64,000 bases of DNA from DASSJT01 sp963715025. Its GTDB lineage: Bacteria > Actinomycetota > Actinomycetes > Actinomycetales > Dermatophilaceae. Below the pieces are notes generated by a model that ran no database searches, had not been told where the DNA came from, and worked only from the letters and a program-made list of their open reading frames with translations. Position 1 is the stretch's first letter. Each line of letters begins with the position of its first letter. A program made the translations under genes and the position numbers. Shown here one piece after another: positions 33,427-43,288 of this stretch. The stretch covers positions 86,196 to 150,195 of the forward strand of contig CAVQQQ010000008.1 in assembly GCA_963715025.1 (NCBI GenBank), in the 5' to 3' direction.

Positions 33427-35493
33427 ATGCCACGAAACAGTCCCATACTCATCGTCAATGTCAGCCTGACGGGATCAGACCGGGATTACGACGAGCACGT
33501 TGCGTTCCTCCACCATGACTTCCGGATCGTGCGTGTGGGGAGCAATGGTGACGTCGCTCTCGCCGAGGCGCTGGTTCGGAAGTGGGCGGAGAAGGCGGCC
33601 GCGATCGCGGTCACTGGCATCCGGGAGGCCCGGGCTGCCGGGCTGTACGACGGGGAGCTGGAGGCGATCGCGGGGGTCATGCGTGCCACCACGGCTGTGC
33701 CCGTCACCAACGGACATGCCCTCCGCGATGTCCTGCAGGAGTGGGCAATCCGGCACGTCCAGGCCGAGATGCCGGGGTTCTTCAACAATGCCCGCACTGT
33801 TGTCCTCGGCGGTGTGAACCACGACCGGACCACCCGGGTACTCCGCGAGTTCACACCCAACCTGGAGTTCGCCGACCCGCTTCTTCGTCTGGATGTGCCG
33901 GCCAAGCTCGACACCTACCCGCTGCTCGGGCTGGCAGCGCACGCAGGGCTGTGGGCGATGGGGATGCTGCCTGGTCAGGTGAAGTCGGAGATCAAGGCAC
34001 CCGGTCACCTGATCAGCACGATCATGGCGCGCAACGCCGCCCGAAACTGTGACGTCGTGGTGGCCACGTACGACGAGCTGACCGGTTTCGGACTGGAGGA
34101 TCTGGCCGGCAAGACGATCATCACCTCTGCCATCTCGGATGACCAGCTCGCCGAACTGGCCAGCCGTGGCGTCGACATGGTGCTCGACGCCACGCCCCAG
34201 CCTTTCGCTGTCACTGTCAGTGCGGCAGTGCTGGAGGCCATGATGCTGGCGACCCTGTCCGACGCCGGGGGCCTGACCAATGACGATCTGCTCGACATGA
34301 TCGTCTCGGCTGGGCTTGAGCCCCGCCTGCTCTACCCGAACGGGCCCCGGCGGAAGAGCAGGTTCGCCTTCGTCATCCATCCCTTGTCGCAGCAGTTCTT
34401 CCGCAACGTCGAGCCGCTAGGGACGATCGCCAAGGTGGCGCCCCCCGTGGTGATGGACACGATGGAGAAGGCCCTCGCGTACCTGCCGCCGTTCACCTAC
34501 AGCCACGTCACCGGCATCAAGTCGCCCACGGGTGCTGAGGCAGAGGGATGGCTCATCACGGTGGGCGGAACCCCCAAGGAGCTGATGGCCCACCGCCCCG
34601 AGTTCACGTACGCGCGGCTGCTGGAGGCCGCCGAGACCGCCCGCAAGCTCGGCGCGCAGGTCATGGGTCTCGGTGCTTTCACCAAGGTGGTCGGTGACGC
34701 GGGGGTGACAGTCGCCAAGCGGGCTCCGCTGCCGATCACGACCGGCAACAGCTACAGCGCCTCCGGTGCCCTGTGGGCGGCCCACGAGGCCATGCTGCAG
34801 CTCGGGATCGCCGAGGTGGACGACAAGGGGCGGATGAAGGGCAAGGCCATGGTCGTGGGCGCCACGGGCGCCATCGGGTCGGTCTGCGCCCGGCTCCTGG
34901 CCCTCGCCAGTGACGAACTATGGCTGGTCTCGCCCGAATCGGCCAAGCTGCTCGCCCTCAAACACGACATCGAACGAGACAATCCCCGGGCCAAGATTCA
35001 CGTGGCGGCAACTCCCGACGGGCACCTCGGGGACATGGACCTCATCGTCACGGCGACGTCGGGGGCCGGCAAGCGAGTCCTGGACATCATGGCGGTCAAG
35101 CCGGGCTGCGTGATCACGGATGTGGCCCGCCCGCTGGACCTGTCGGCGGAGGACGTGGCCAAACGTCCCGATGTGCTCGTGGTCGAGTCCGGCGAGATCG
35201 AGCTGCCTGGCGACGTGCAGATGAAGAACATCGGCCTGCCGAAGAACGTGGCCTACGCATGCATGGCCGAGACGGTCGTGCTGGCCCTCGAAGGGCGGTA
35301 CGAGACCTTCACGGTCGGCCGCAATATCGAGTGGGAGAGGGTCAAGGAGATCTACAAACTGGGCCTCAAGCACGGTATGAAGCTGGCCGTGATCTCGGGC
35401 GTCAATGGCGTCTACACGCCCGAAGACATCGCCAGGATCCGGAAACTAGCGCTCAAGGCCAGGGCCAAGACGCAGGCTCTGAGTGTGGGATGA
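33427..35493 (+). CDS. Large dehydrogenase with acyl-ACP reductase (AAR)-like C-terminal half
   Basis: 688 residues from ATG 33427 (AAAGGA upstream). Residues 330-688 resemble cyanobacterial long-chain acyl-ACP reductase: YSHVTGIKSPTGAEAEGW, GAQVMGLGAFTKVV, PITTGNSYSASGAL, the dinucleotide loop VVGATGAIGS (477-486) and the end MAETVVLALEGRYETFTVGR. The first 330 residues form an extra domain I do not recognise (IVNVSLTGSDRDYDEHVAFL, GVDMVLDATPQPFAV). By my recollection of the cyanobacterial enzyme its nucleophilic cysteine falls where Leu449 stands here, so the chemistry may differ. It is the second gene of the operon. Confidence 0.75.
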   Translation: MPRNSPILIVNVSLTGSDRDYDEHVAFLHHDFRIVRVGSNGDVALAEALVRKWAEKAAAIAVTGIREARAAGLYDGELEAIAGVMRATTAVPVTNGHALRDVLQEWAIRHVQAEMPGFFNNARTVVLGGVNHDRTTRVLREFTPNLEFADPLLRLDVPAKLDTYPLLGLAAHAGLWAMGMLPGQVKSEIKAPGHLISTIMARNAARNCDVVVATYDELTGFGLEDLAGKTIITSAISDDQLAELASRGVDMVLDATPQPFAVTVSAAVLEAMMLATLSDAGGLTNDDLLDMIVSAGLEPRLLYPNGPRRKSRFAFVIHPLSQQFFRNVEPLGTIAKVAPPVVMDTMEKALAYLPPFTYSHVTGIKSPTGAEAEGWLITVGGTPKELMAHRPEFTYARLLEAAETARKLGAQVMGLGAFTKVVGDAGVTVAKRAPLPITTGNSYSASGALWAAHEAMLQLGIAEVDDKGRMKGKAMVVGATGAIGSVCARLLALASDELWLVSPESAKLLALKHDIERDNPRAKIHVAATPDGHLGDMDLIVTATSGAGKRVLDIMAVKPGCVITDVARPLDLSAEDVAKRPDVLVVESGEIELPGDVQMKNIGLPKNVAYACMAETVVLALEGRYETFTVGRNIEWERVKEIYKLGLKHGMKLAVISGVNGVYTPEDIARIRKLALKARAKTQALSVG

Positions 35494-35664
35494 ACGGACG
35501 GTGCCGCTCGCAGCCCAAACTGCCTCGGAGCTGTATGCCGGTCGGCCGCGCCGTCAGGCAGCGCTGGTCGCCCGCGGCATGAGTCAGTAGACGGGTCGGC
35601 TACCCTTTCGCGTGCACGGTTCGAGAGCCACCGCTGATTGACGCGAGGGTCTGAGCCATGCGTA

Positions 35665-35737
35665 GCCCTCGTAGCTCAGGGGATAGAGCACCGCTCTCCT
35701 AAAGCGGGTGTCGGCAGTTCGAATCTGCCCGGGGGCA
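35665..35737 (+). tRNA. tRNA-Arg(CCT)
   Basis: A 73-base cloverleaf. The acceptor GCCCTCG pairs with CGGGGGC, the D arm has AGCTCAGGGGATAGAGCA, the anticodon loop is CTCCTAA (anticodon CCT) and the T arm is GGCAGTTCGAATCTGCC. CCA is not encoded. Its 3' half is repeated at 42.62-42.67 kb, marking it as an integration target. Confidence 0.96.
35707..35730 (+). repeat. attL-type direct repeat inside tRNA-Arg
   Basis: The 24 bases starting GGTGTCGGCAGTTCGAATCT recur exactly at 42632-42655. Near-identity continues leftward through the anticodon loop (CTCCTAAAGC against CTCCTGAAGC). Tyrosine integrases commonly use the T-arm half of tRNA genes as the crossover site. Confidence 0.85.
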
Positions 35738-36220
35738 CTACCCGGCATCAGCCGCAACCACCCGGCATCAGCCAGCGCAAACACTCGATAGCCGTCCGAA
35801 CCCGAATCACGGCCAGGAAAGCGGGGTTCACGCCGCATCGGTCGCCCCGACCGTCAGGCCGTTGGCCCAGGTCATGGCCGCGCGAGCCTGGCTCTCGGCC
35901 GGTCTGGGACGTGACGCACGAGTCGACCAGGCTCCCCTCAGGCACCCGAAGAACCAGCTGCAAATGCAGCCACCATGGCCACATCGCCAACAAAGGGATG
36001 GTCGACCGCGCCATCCAGCTCAGCTGCCGAGGACGGTCATCCGCAGGTGCGGGCGCCTGACAGCTGATGTCCGGTTTGTGGTGAGGTGACGATGGTGCGG
36101 GAAGGCGGGTGTCAGGGCGCTCAGTGCCTGGACGCCCGCCTGCTGCCAGACCACGCTCCCGCGGCAAGGCACGATTCACCTGCTCCGGCGCGGCCGCACG
36201 ATGCGCCCCTTACGCGGGGC
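35738..36220. other. Left end of the tRNA-Arg island, no gene seen
   Basis: The stretch holds two close copies of CCCGGCATCAGCC (35741-35773) just after the tRNA, and otherwise short low-quality frames. No integrase is readable here, although this would be its usual place. Confidence 0.45.
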
Positions 36221-36252
36221 TTGACCTTGACGCAGCGTCAACCCTGCATGCT
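36221..36252 (+). promoter_or_regulatory. MerR-type promoter/operator of the ABC exporter
   Basis: TTGACC (36221-36226) and a TATGCT-like CATGCT (36247-36252) are 20 bases apart, the long spacer typical of MerR-activated promoters. The perfect dyad TTGACG-CAG-CGTCAA (36227-36241) fills the spacer. The -10 box ends six bases before the ATG at 36259, so the message is probably leaderless. The MerR gene at 37901 is the obvious regulator. Confidence 0.7.
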
Positions 36253-36258
36253 GTGGTC

Positions 36259-37106
<848 letters not shown>

Positions 37107-37110
<4 letters not shown>

Positions 37111-37870
37111 CCACGCACTTCTTCGGCGACACCGCCCTCCTGACGGGACGGTCCCTGCGCCACATCACGCGCAGCCTGGACACCATCATCACGACCACGA
37201 TCACGCCGATCGCCCTCATGCTGCTGTTCGTCTACGTCTTCGGCGGCGCGATCAACTCAGGGTCGGACTCAGTACGTGAACTACCTGCTGCCCGGCATCC
37301 TGCTGATCACGATCGCCTCGAGCATCTCCTACACCGCATTCCGGCTCTTCACGGACATGCAGAGCGGCATCTTCGAACGATTCCAGTCCATGCCGATCGC
37401 ACGCTCAGCCGTGCTCTGGGCGCACGTGCTGACCTCGCTGGTCGCCAGCCTGATCTCGGTCGTGGTCGTCGTGCTCGTCGCCCTCCTGATGGGCTTCCGC
37501 TCCGGGGCGGGTGCGCTGGCCTGGCTCGCGGTCGCCGGCATCCTGATCCTGTTCACCCTGGCGCTGACCTGGCTGGCCGTCATCGCCGGCCTGTCCGCGA
37601 AGACCGTGGACGGCGCGAGCGCGTTCTCCTACCCGCTGATCTTCCTGCCCTTCATCAGCTCGGCATTCGTGCTCACCGCAACCATGCCCGGCCCGGTGCG
37701 CGCCTTCGCCGAGAACCAGCCGGTGACCTCCATCGTCAACACGATCCGCGACCTGTACACGCAGCAGCCGGTCGGCACCGACATCTGGATCGCCCTCGCC
37801 TGGTGCGCTCGGCATCCTCATCGTCGCATACGTCTTCGCCATGGCCATCTACCACCGCAAGACCAATTGA
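37107..37870 (+). pseudogene. DrrB-type ABC permease, two frameshifts
   Basis: Three frames in turn give a full permease. MTTHFFGDTALLTGRSLRHI to VYVFGGAIN comes first. After a shift near 37270 comes YVNYLLPGILLITIASSISY through SAFVLTATMPGPVRAFAENQ and IVNTIRDLYTQQPVGTDIW. After a second shift near 37808 comes GILIVAYVFAMAIYHRKTN with a stop. All six membrane helices are present in the restored protein. Either the exporter is recently dead or the shifts are sequence errors. Confidence 0.85.
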
Positions 37871-37900
37871 CGATGCGTCTCCTTCGGGCAGGCTGACGCC

Positions 37901-38671
37901 ATGCTGACGATCGGACAGCTGGCGTCCTACGCCGGGGTGACCATCCGCGCGGTGCGGCACTACCACCAGATCGGACTGCTCCAAGAGCCGGAGCGCGACG
38001 CCTCCGGCTACCGGACGTACGACGCCGTCGCCGTCGTGCGACTGATCCGGATCCGCACCCTGGCCGAGGCCGGCGTCCCGCTGGCCCGGGTCCGCGAGCT
38101 ACTCGACGCCGACCCGGAGACGTTCGCCGCCGCGACGGCCGAGATCGACCGGCAGCTGCGAGCCCAGATCCGCGCGCTCCAGGAACACCGCCGGCGGATC
38201 GCGCAGCTCGGCACTGGTGACTCCTTGGCTCTCCCCACGGAGGTGGTCGACTACCTGGACCGCCTGCGTGCCACCGGAGCACCGGAGGCGGTCATCGAGC
38301 CCGAGCGAGACGCCTGGATCCTGATGGCGGCACGCTGGCCGGAAGCGATCCCGGCGATCATGGCCGACAAGGTGGCCCAGCTGGCCAACCCGAAGGTCGC
38401 CCGGCTCTACCAGCTCATCGGCCGGATCGCAGAGAACTGGGACGACGAGGAGCTCCTGCGCGAGACAGCCGACCTGATGAGCGAGCTGCTCGAGCATGCC
38501 GCCGCCAGCGGCGAGCTGGACCAGCAGGACGAGCACATGCCGGACGCAGCGTTCGTCGGACTGATGGACTCCTACGCCGACGCCTCCCACCCCGTCGTCG
38601 CACGGCTCAGGGAGCTGATCGCCGAGCGTGGCTGGACCGGGTGGACCCGCATCGAGAAGCGCGAGTCCTGA
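37901..38671 (+). CDS. MerR-family transcriptional regulator
   Basis: 256 residues. The winged helix-turn-helix is MLTIGQLASYAGVTIRAVRH with YHQIGLLQEPERDASGYRTY, and the coiled-coil dimer helix includes EIDRQLRAQIRALQEHRRRI. The C-terminal 150 residues form a TipAS-like effector region (AIPAIMADKVAQLANPKVAR), probably binding the drug exported by the adjacent ABC system. It lies 30 bases after the permease and likely activates the long-spacer promoter at 36221. Confidence 0.92.
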   Translation: MLTIGQLASYAGVTIRAVRHYHQIGLLQEPERDASGYRTYDAVAVVRLIRIRTLAEAGVPLARVRELLDADPETFAAATAEIDRQLRAQIRALQEHRRRIAQLGTGDSLALPTEVVDYLDRLRATGAPEAVIEPERDAWILMAARWPEAIPAIMADKVAQLANPKVARLYQLIGRIAENWDDEELLRETADLMSELLEHAAASGELDQQDEHMPDAAFVGLMDSYADASHPVVARLRELIAERGWTGWTRIEKRES

Positions 38672-39058
38672 GGCCCTTCATGCTGCCGCACGCCAATGCC
38701 ATGATGGGGGCAGCGTGCAAGGTGACGAAGTCCACTGCCCCTGACTGGATTCCCCTAGCCACGAACCACAGCGAAGGCGGTCACGCATACGCAACGAGGA
38801 ACCAGGTGGCCATGCCCACGAGGACGATGGGACTTGGTCGCTTGTGCATCTCCCGTCGATAGACCTAGAAGCCCCGGGCGACCGAAGCCGCCGTGGCCTG
38901 GACAACGGTCACCGTTGCGGTCATCGTCGACAGCTCAACCTCCCAATGTGCCCCTAAGGGCGAGCTGAACCGAGTCGGACCAGGTTGTCCGCGACCACCA
39001 CTTCAGGCCAATGCGCAGACCGCGTGGTCACGGTCCGCCGTCGGGCTGGCGATCGACA
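38672..39058. other. Intergenic island DNA, no gene seen
   Basis: Only short frames of poor composition. It separates the MerR gene from the convergent GH13 remnant. Confidence 0.45.
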
Positions 39059-40014
39059 TCAGCCGCGCCCTGTGACAATCCGCGCCGTGGTCTCCCCATC
39101 GAGTTCTCCGTCAGCGAGCAACGGCTGCGAGCTGAGGACCACCTTGCCCGCCGGGAGGGTCAGCGGCGCCGTCGCGAAGTTGGTGACCACCGTCCAGCCT
39201 GTGCCCGTGTGAACCGAAGCGCCTCTGACCGGTCGATGTCTGCCCATGCCACGTCATCGCCGTCATTGTCGCGAAGCATCTGGCGTCGGACCTGCAGTGC
39301 GGTCCGGTACAGGTCGAGTGTCGAACCAGGGTCCTCCTCTTCGGCCGCGACGGCGTACCGAGCGAACCAGTCCGGCTGGGGCAGATGAGCGGGCCCGGCG
39401 CCGAAGCCAAGGACGGCCCCGCAGTGGTCCAGGGAATCAGGACACGGCAGCCATCACGCCCTTGGTTTGGTGGTTCGTGCGCTCCCACGTGGGGTCTTGC
39501 AGCCGTTCGCGCGGGATGGTGGCCACCTCGCGCAGACCGAGCTCCTCGCCCTGTTGATGATCGCCCGGAAAGCCTCGGCCGACCAGGGCGCCCGGAGCAG
39601 GTCGAAGTTGAAGGCCTGGCCCAACCTTCCGGGGAGGCGTATCGGCGGCGGCGCTCGGCTGGCACCCAGGCCTCCGCGACCGCCATCCGGGGAGGATCGT
39701 AGCTGTCGAAAAGCCGCCTCTACTCGGTAGATCTCGTGAACCTGGTCGCGGTCGTAGAAGCGGTGGCTGCCGTCCAGCGGAATGTCGGCCGTGACCTCGA
39801 GATGGCTGGGCATCGGACGGCTCAGATCCTTGGCCAGCATGTGTGCGACGTCGATCCGGAAGCCGTCGACGCCGCGATCAGCCCAGAACGCCAGGGTGGT
39901 CAGGAACTCCTGCCGCACCCCGGGGTTGTCCCAGTTGAGGTCCGGCTGCTGCGGAGTGAACAGGTGCAGGTACCACTGACCATCCGGAACCCGGCACGGC
40001 GACCAGGTCCCGAA
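39059..40014 (-). pseudogene. GH13 alpha-glucosidase-type gene, N-terminus lost and frameshifted
   Basis: The readable part begins GQWYLHLFTPQQPDLNWDNP and WADRGVDGFRIDVAHMLAKD, which includes the catalytic aspartate of GH13 (DGFRIDVAH). Later blocks lie in other frames: VAEAWVPAERRRRY with the acid/base glutamate, GLGQAFNFDLL, and the C-terminal beta domain GWTVVTNFATAPLTLPAG to the stop. At least three frameshifts are needed. The first 200 or so residues, with the start of the barrel, are missing and replaced by an integrase remnant in the same frame. Confidence 0.82.
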
Positions 40015-40390
40015 CCGGAGACCGCATAGCTCGCCCAGGCGGAGCCCTGTAGGACCTAGCACCAGCGTGACGTCGGCGCACCGACCGGCCAAGCGCCGCT
40101 GACCGCCACGACCTCGTGCAACACATCCAACGGGAAGGGGCGACCCCGATGCTCCCCCGTCCTCGAATCTTGGCGTGGCAAGGGACGTGATCGGCGGGCG
40201 ACACGCGCAACCGCCGCATCCGCACGGCATACCGGAACAGGCAGCGCAGGGTGGTCGCACCTGCGCCGCCGCACGCACGGACGGACGGGACGCCGCCAAG
40301 TCGGACTCTTCGGCCACCTCCGCCACGGGGATCTTCCTGGCGACGGGCGACACGAATTCGCCAGAGAAGGGGAGGCCCGCCCTGCGGCGC
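40015..40390 (-). pseudogene. Tyrosine integrase, middle-domain remnant
   Basis: Scattered over frames are LFRYAVRMRRLRVSPADHV, typical of the core-binding/catalytic linker of actinobacterial integrases, and TLVLGPTGLRLGELCGLRF, the box with the first catalytic arginine. The HxxR and tyrosine boxes are absent. It is fused in frame to the GH13 remnant, showing a deletion that joined two unrelated genes. Confidence 0.65.
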
Positions 40391-40616
40391 TGGCGCGCCT
40401 CGGGTGCCAACGGAGCCCCGCCTGGGACCGGAGAGAAGAAGAGCTATCCGGTGCCCTCGGCGAGACGCCCTCACTTACGAGCCGCCGACCCACCACCGAG
40501 CATCCGCCGGACTCGGCCCCCGCAAGGCCGCCGCGCGTCGCCACGTGATGGCCTCAGGCCATCCTGGCCCCGCCTACCCCGTTCTCCTCTGCTCCGTGAA
40601 GGGTCGGTGGCTCCCC

Positions 40617-42323
40617 CTAGCGGCGGGCGTAATAGGCGTCGCCGGCGAACAGGCCGCTGCCGTCCGGTGCCGGTCTGCTGAGCTGGGGCCAGACGGCGTG
40701 CGAGCGACCGAGGGCGTCAACGTCCAGGCCGATGTAGTCGCCAAGGAAATCGGTGCAGTCCATGCAGTCGGGTACGCCGGCGCGGTTGGAGCGGGCGTGG
40801 TTCGGATTGGACGGGATGTCGTTGAGTCGCAGGTAACTGAACGGCCCGAGCCCGGTTGGGGCGGTCGCCAGCGCCGCGTCGTAGAGGGTTCGGTCGAGTC
40901 GCCCGTCGAGGTAGAGCACGTGGAGGCCGCCGTCGGTCGGATCGATGGCAGCCGCTGCGAAGAACTGATCGCTGCCGGGCGTATCGACCACCCGAATGCG
41001 GTTTGCGGCGTCGGTCGTACCCGCGTCACCACCGGTCCACGTCTGGCCGTGGTCGTCGGAGTAGGCCAGGAAGATGTTCGTGTCCGTCACAGGATTGGCG
41101 CCGGGAACGCCCTCGTTGTCCATGTAGGCGAGGTAGACGCGGCCACGGTTCGGACCCGGGCTCGTGTCGACCGCGATGTTGCCCGGGAAGAACGGGGTGA
41201 CACGGAACTGGTGCCCGGTCAGGGTCTGCCGCCCGACATGGTTGATCGGGTAGTCGGAGAGACCGTCCTGCAGCCGCAGGATGTGCACCGGATCGTTGAA
41301 CGTCGCTCCGCCGTCCGTTGACCGTACGACCATGACCTGGTCGTCGAAGTCGCCGCTGAGTTGGTCCTGCGCAAAGTTGGTGAACGACACGTACAGAGTG
41401 CCGTCGGCGGCAATCGCCGGTCGCGCGTTCTGATCCTGGTCGCAGTCATACTGCCCGTCTTGGCCGGCGTTGACTTCGGCCTGGTCGACCTGGGCGAAGC
41501 AGTACTGCTGGCTGGGCCCGGAGATCTCGTGCGGGTTGGACCAGGTCTTACCGCCGTCGTCGGACGAGGAGAGGAAGATGGGCGACTCGTCATATCCGTA
41601 CTGGTTGCCGAGGAAACGAGTCCAGGCCGCGTACAGCCGCCCGTAGAAGGGGCTGGCGGGATTGTTGTCGGCAGCAAGCCACGGTTTGTCATGCTGGACG
41701 CCGGCCAGAGCGCCTGTCCCCGGCGCGACGGTCGCAGCGCGACCCCAGGTCCGCCCACCATCGTTCGACGTCGCAACCAGCAGATCGAGGCGGGCCACGA
41801 CAAGCCCTCTCTTCCCGCCTGAATAGCCGATGTAGCCCATATGCGCGGTGTGGAACTTGGCATTGATGGCCGGCGCCGGGTCGGTCATGCTCAGCGAGTC
41901 ACCGTTCGGTAGCTGGCTGTCCGTCCATGCCGCACCACCGTCGAAGGACGTGAATGTGCCCAGATACGTGGTGAAGATCAACTGCCCCTGCGTGTCCTGG
42001 ACGAAGGCGTCGTTCGAGCCGGCCAGCAGGTGCTCGGGGTCGCTCGGGTCGGCGACGATCGCAAACTCCTGATCGGGAGCACGTGCACTGTCGCAGTTGA
42101 TGTCGATCTGCGTCGTCGGATCGCCCGACGTCGCGCACATGCTGCGGTCGCTGGTGCCCACGCCCGGGTTGGTGTCCGCGCCGAAGGGCGGCGCGGACGA
42201 AACCCGGGTGGCGAGGTCACGTGAGGGCTGGGCCGGTTGCGATGCGGCGGCGCTTGCCGACACTCCAGCGGTCAGCACGACGCCGGCGGCCGCGAGAACA
42301 GATAGTGCCTTTCGGGCTTCCAT
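40617..42323 (-). CDS. Secreted BNR/Asp-box repeat protein (sialidase-like propeller)
   Basis: 568 residues from ATG 42323 (GAGGGAGG upstream). A signal peptide (ALSVLAAAGVVLTAGVSASA) is followed by a beta-propeller with Asp boxes SNDGGRTWG, SSDDGGKTWS, STDGGATFN and SDDHGQTWTGG. The catalytic Arg triad and nucleophile Tyr/Glu of true sialidases cannot be confirmed, so exo-alpha-sialidase is only a fold label. Cysteines CDSARAPD, CDQDQN and PDCMDCTDF suggest disulfides. It is intact within the island. Confidence 0.85.
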   Translation of the reverse strand: MEARKALSVLAAAGVVLTAGVSASAAASQPAQPSRDLATRVSSAPPFGADTNPGVGTSDRSMCATSGDPTTQIDINCDSARAPDQEFAIVADPSDPEHLLAGSNDAFVQDTQGQLIFTTYLGTFTSFDGGAAWTDSQLPNGDSLSMTDPAPAINAKFHTAHMGYIGYSGGKRGLVVARLDLLVATSNDGGRTWGRAATVAPGTGALAGVQHDKPWLAADNNPASPFYGRLYAAWTRFLGNQYGYDESPIFLSSSDDGGKTWSNPHEISGPSQQYCFAQVDQAEVNAGQDGQYDCDQDQNARPAIAADGTLYVSFTNFAQDQLSGDFDDQVMVVRSTDGGATFNDPVHILRLQDGLSDYPINHVGRQTLTGHQFRVTPFFPGNIAVDTSPGPNRGRVYLAYMDNEGVPGANPVTDTNIFLAYSDDHGQTWTGGDAGTTDAANRIRVVDTPGSDQFFAAAAIDPTDGGLHVLYLDGRLDRTLYDAALATAPTGLGPFSYLRLNDIPSNPNHARSNRAGVPDCMDCTDFLGDYIGLDVDALGRSHAVWPQLSRPAPDGSGLFAGDAYYARR

Positions 42324-42618
42324 CTCGTAGCCTCCCTCAACGACCACGCACCGGCTTCCGCCGGTTCGAGCCGGTGCCTCTTGGCCCACCTTCGAGGATA
42401 GGGGCACGGTTCGGAATTTGTGCCGTGCGAATTCCGGGCGACCACCAGTCCCCCGTCCTCGCGAGGGATCGTGCTCCCTTCAGGGGTCGGAGACACCCTG
42501 GCCTGCCGGTGCCCGAGAGGTACCCGCAGCCACTGAAACGACCGCAAGCACCCGGAATACCGGATTAGGCAAACCATTGCGGCACAGAGGAATCCGATCC
42601 GCGCTGGTAGCCAGGTCG

Positions 42619-42666
42619 GACTCCTGAAGCAGGTGTCGGCAGTTCGAATCTGCCCCGGGGGTACCA
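42619..42666 (+). repeat. 3'-half copy of tRNA-Arg(CCT) (att site)
   Basis: From the anticodon loop to the acceptor 3' strand this repeats tRNA-Arg with few changes: CTCCTGAAGC, then the exact 24-base core at 42632-42655, then CGGGGGTACCA, which here ends in CCA. There is no 5' half, so it is not a working tRNA. It is the expected right boundary of an element inserted at 35.73 kb, or the junction of two tandem elements. Confidence 0.85.
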
Positions 42667-42704
42667 ACGGGTTTCATTGTGGCAGAGGGGATCTCACCAT
42701 CTCC

Positions 42705-42980
42705 CTAAGCAGCCTCCAGGCCTCCCTTAGAGCCTCGAGTCCGCAAATAGTCCGCGGAGCCCTTGGCCCGGACCTCAGCGAGCCTGTCGGCTACGAGGTC
42801 GAGGTCCCCGTCGAAGAGGTCGGAGGAGACGTCCAGGGTCATGCTGGCCTTCTCATGCACATCGAGCGCATCTACACCAAGACCGGCGCATCGACGCGCG
42901 CAACGGCAACGTTGTTCGCGCTCAGACACGGGTTGCTGGACACCCTGCAGCCGCTGGATTTGTAGGGCGAACACCCGACG
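42705..42980 (-). pseudogene. Tyrosine integrase, C-terminal remnant beside the att repeat
   Basis: HEKASMTLDVSSDLFDGDLD followed by LVADRLAEVRA matches the end of actinobacterial tyrosine integrases, where the catalytic tyrosine sits in the MTLDVYxxLF box; here that position is Ser. Just upstream another frame reads NVAVARVDAP, the preceding helix, so a frameshift lies near 42880. It ends 40 bases from the half-tRNA, the usual int-att distance. Confidence 0.7.
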
Positions 42981-43288
42981 ACACGAGATCCGACCGGCCC
43001 TAGCGTCCTGTCCAGCAAGCCGCGAACCGATCACCGGGCGGCCCAACAGCTCACAGGAGGAGGCAGCGGTGGACCGGTGTGTCGACACCGGCGGTGGCGA
43101 TTCCATCACCTCCGTGCGCACGCACCCACCGCCTCACCCCACGAGGGCCCCACGACCAACTCTCAGCTCGCCGATCTGCCCCACAAAACCCGCGTGGTGT
43201 AGCGCAGTGGGTTCGCTCTCGTCGAGGTCGTGGCGTGCGCGACACTGGGAGTGAGTCCGCTTGTCGGACGGGTAGCCACGGAGGTGTG

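Noticed and set aside
35741..35773. Two CCCGGCATCAGCC copies as an iteron or IS end
   Set aside because: Only two short copies, not inverted, no transposase near; most likely chance or local slippage.
40617..42323. Calling the BNR-repeat protein a true sialidase
   Set aside because: Asp boxes are common to many propellers; the sialidase catalytic residues could not be identified.
42619..42666. A second tRNA-Arg gene
   Set aside because: Only the 3' half is present. Bases upstream of 42619 do not form the D arm or the acceptor 5' strand.
42272..42667. Minus-strand ORF beginning MVPPGQIRTADTCF
   Set aside because: This peptide is the familiar antisense translation of a tRNA 3' half and recurs at other tRNA genes; it is not a protein gene.
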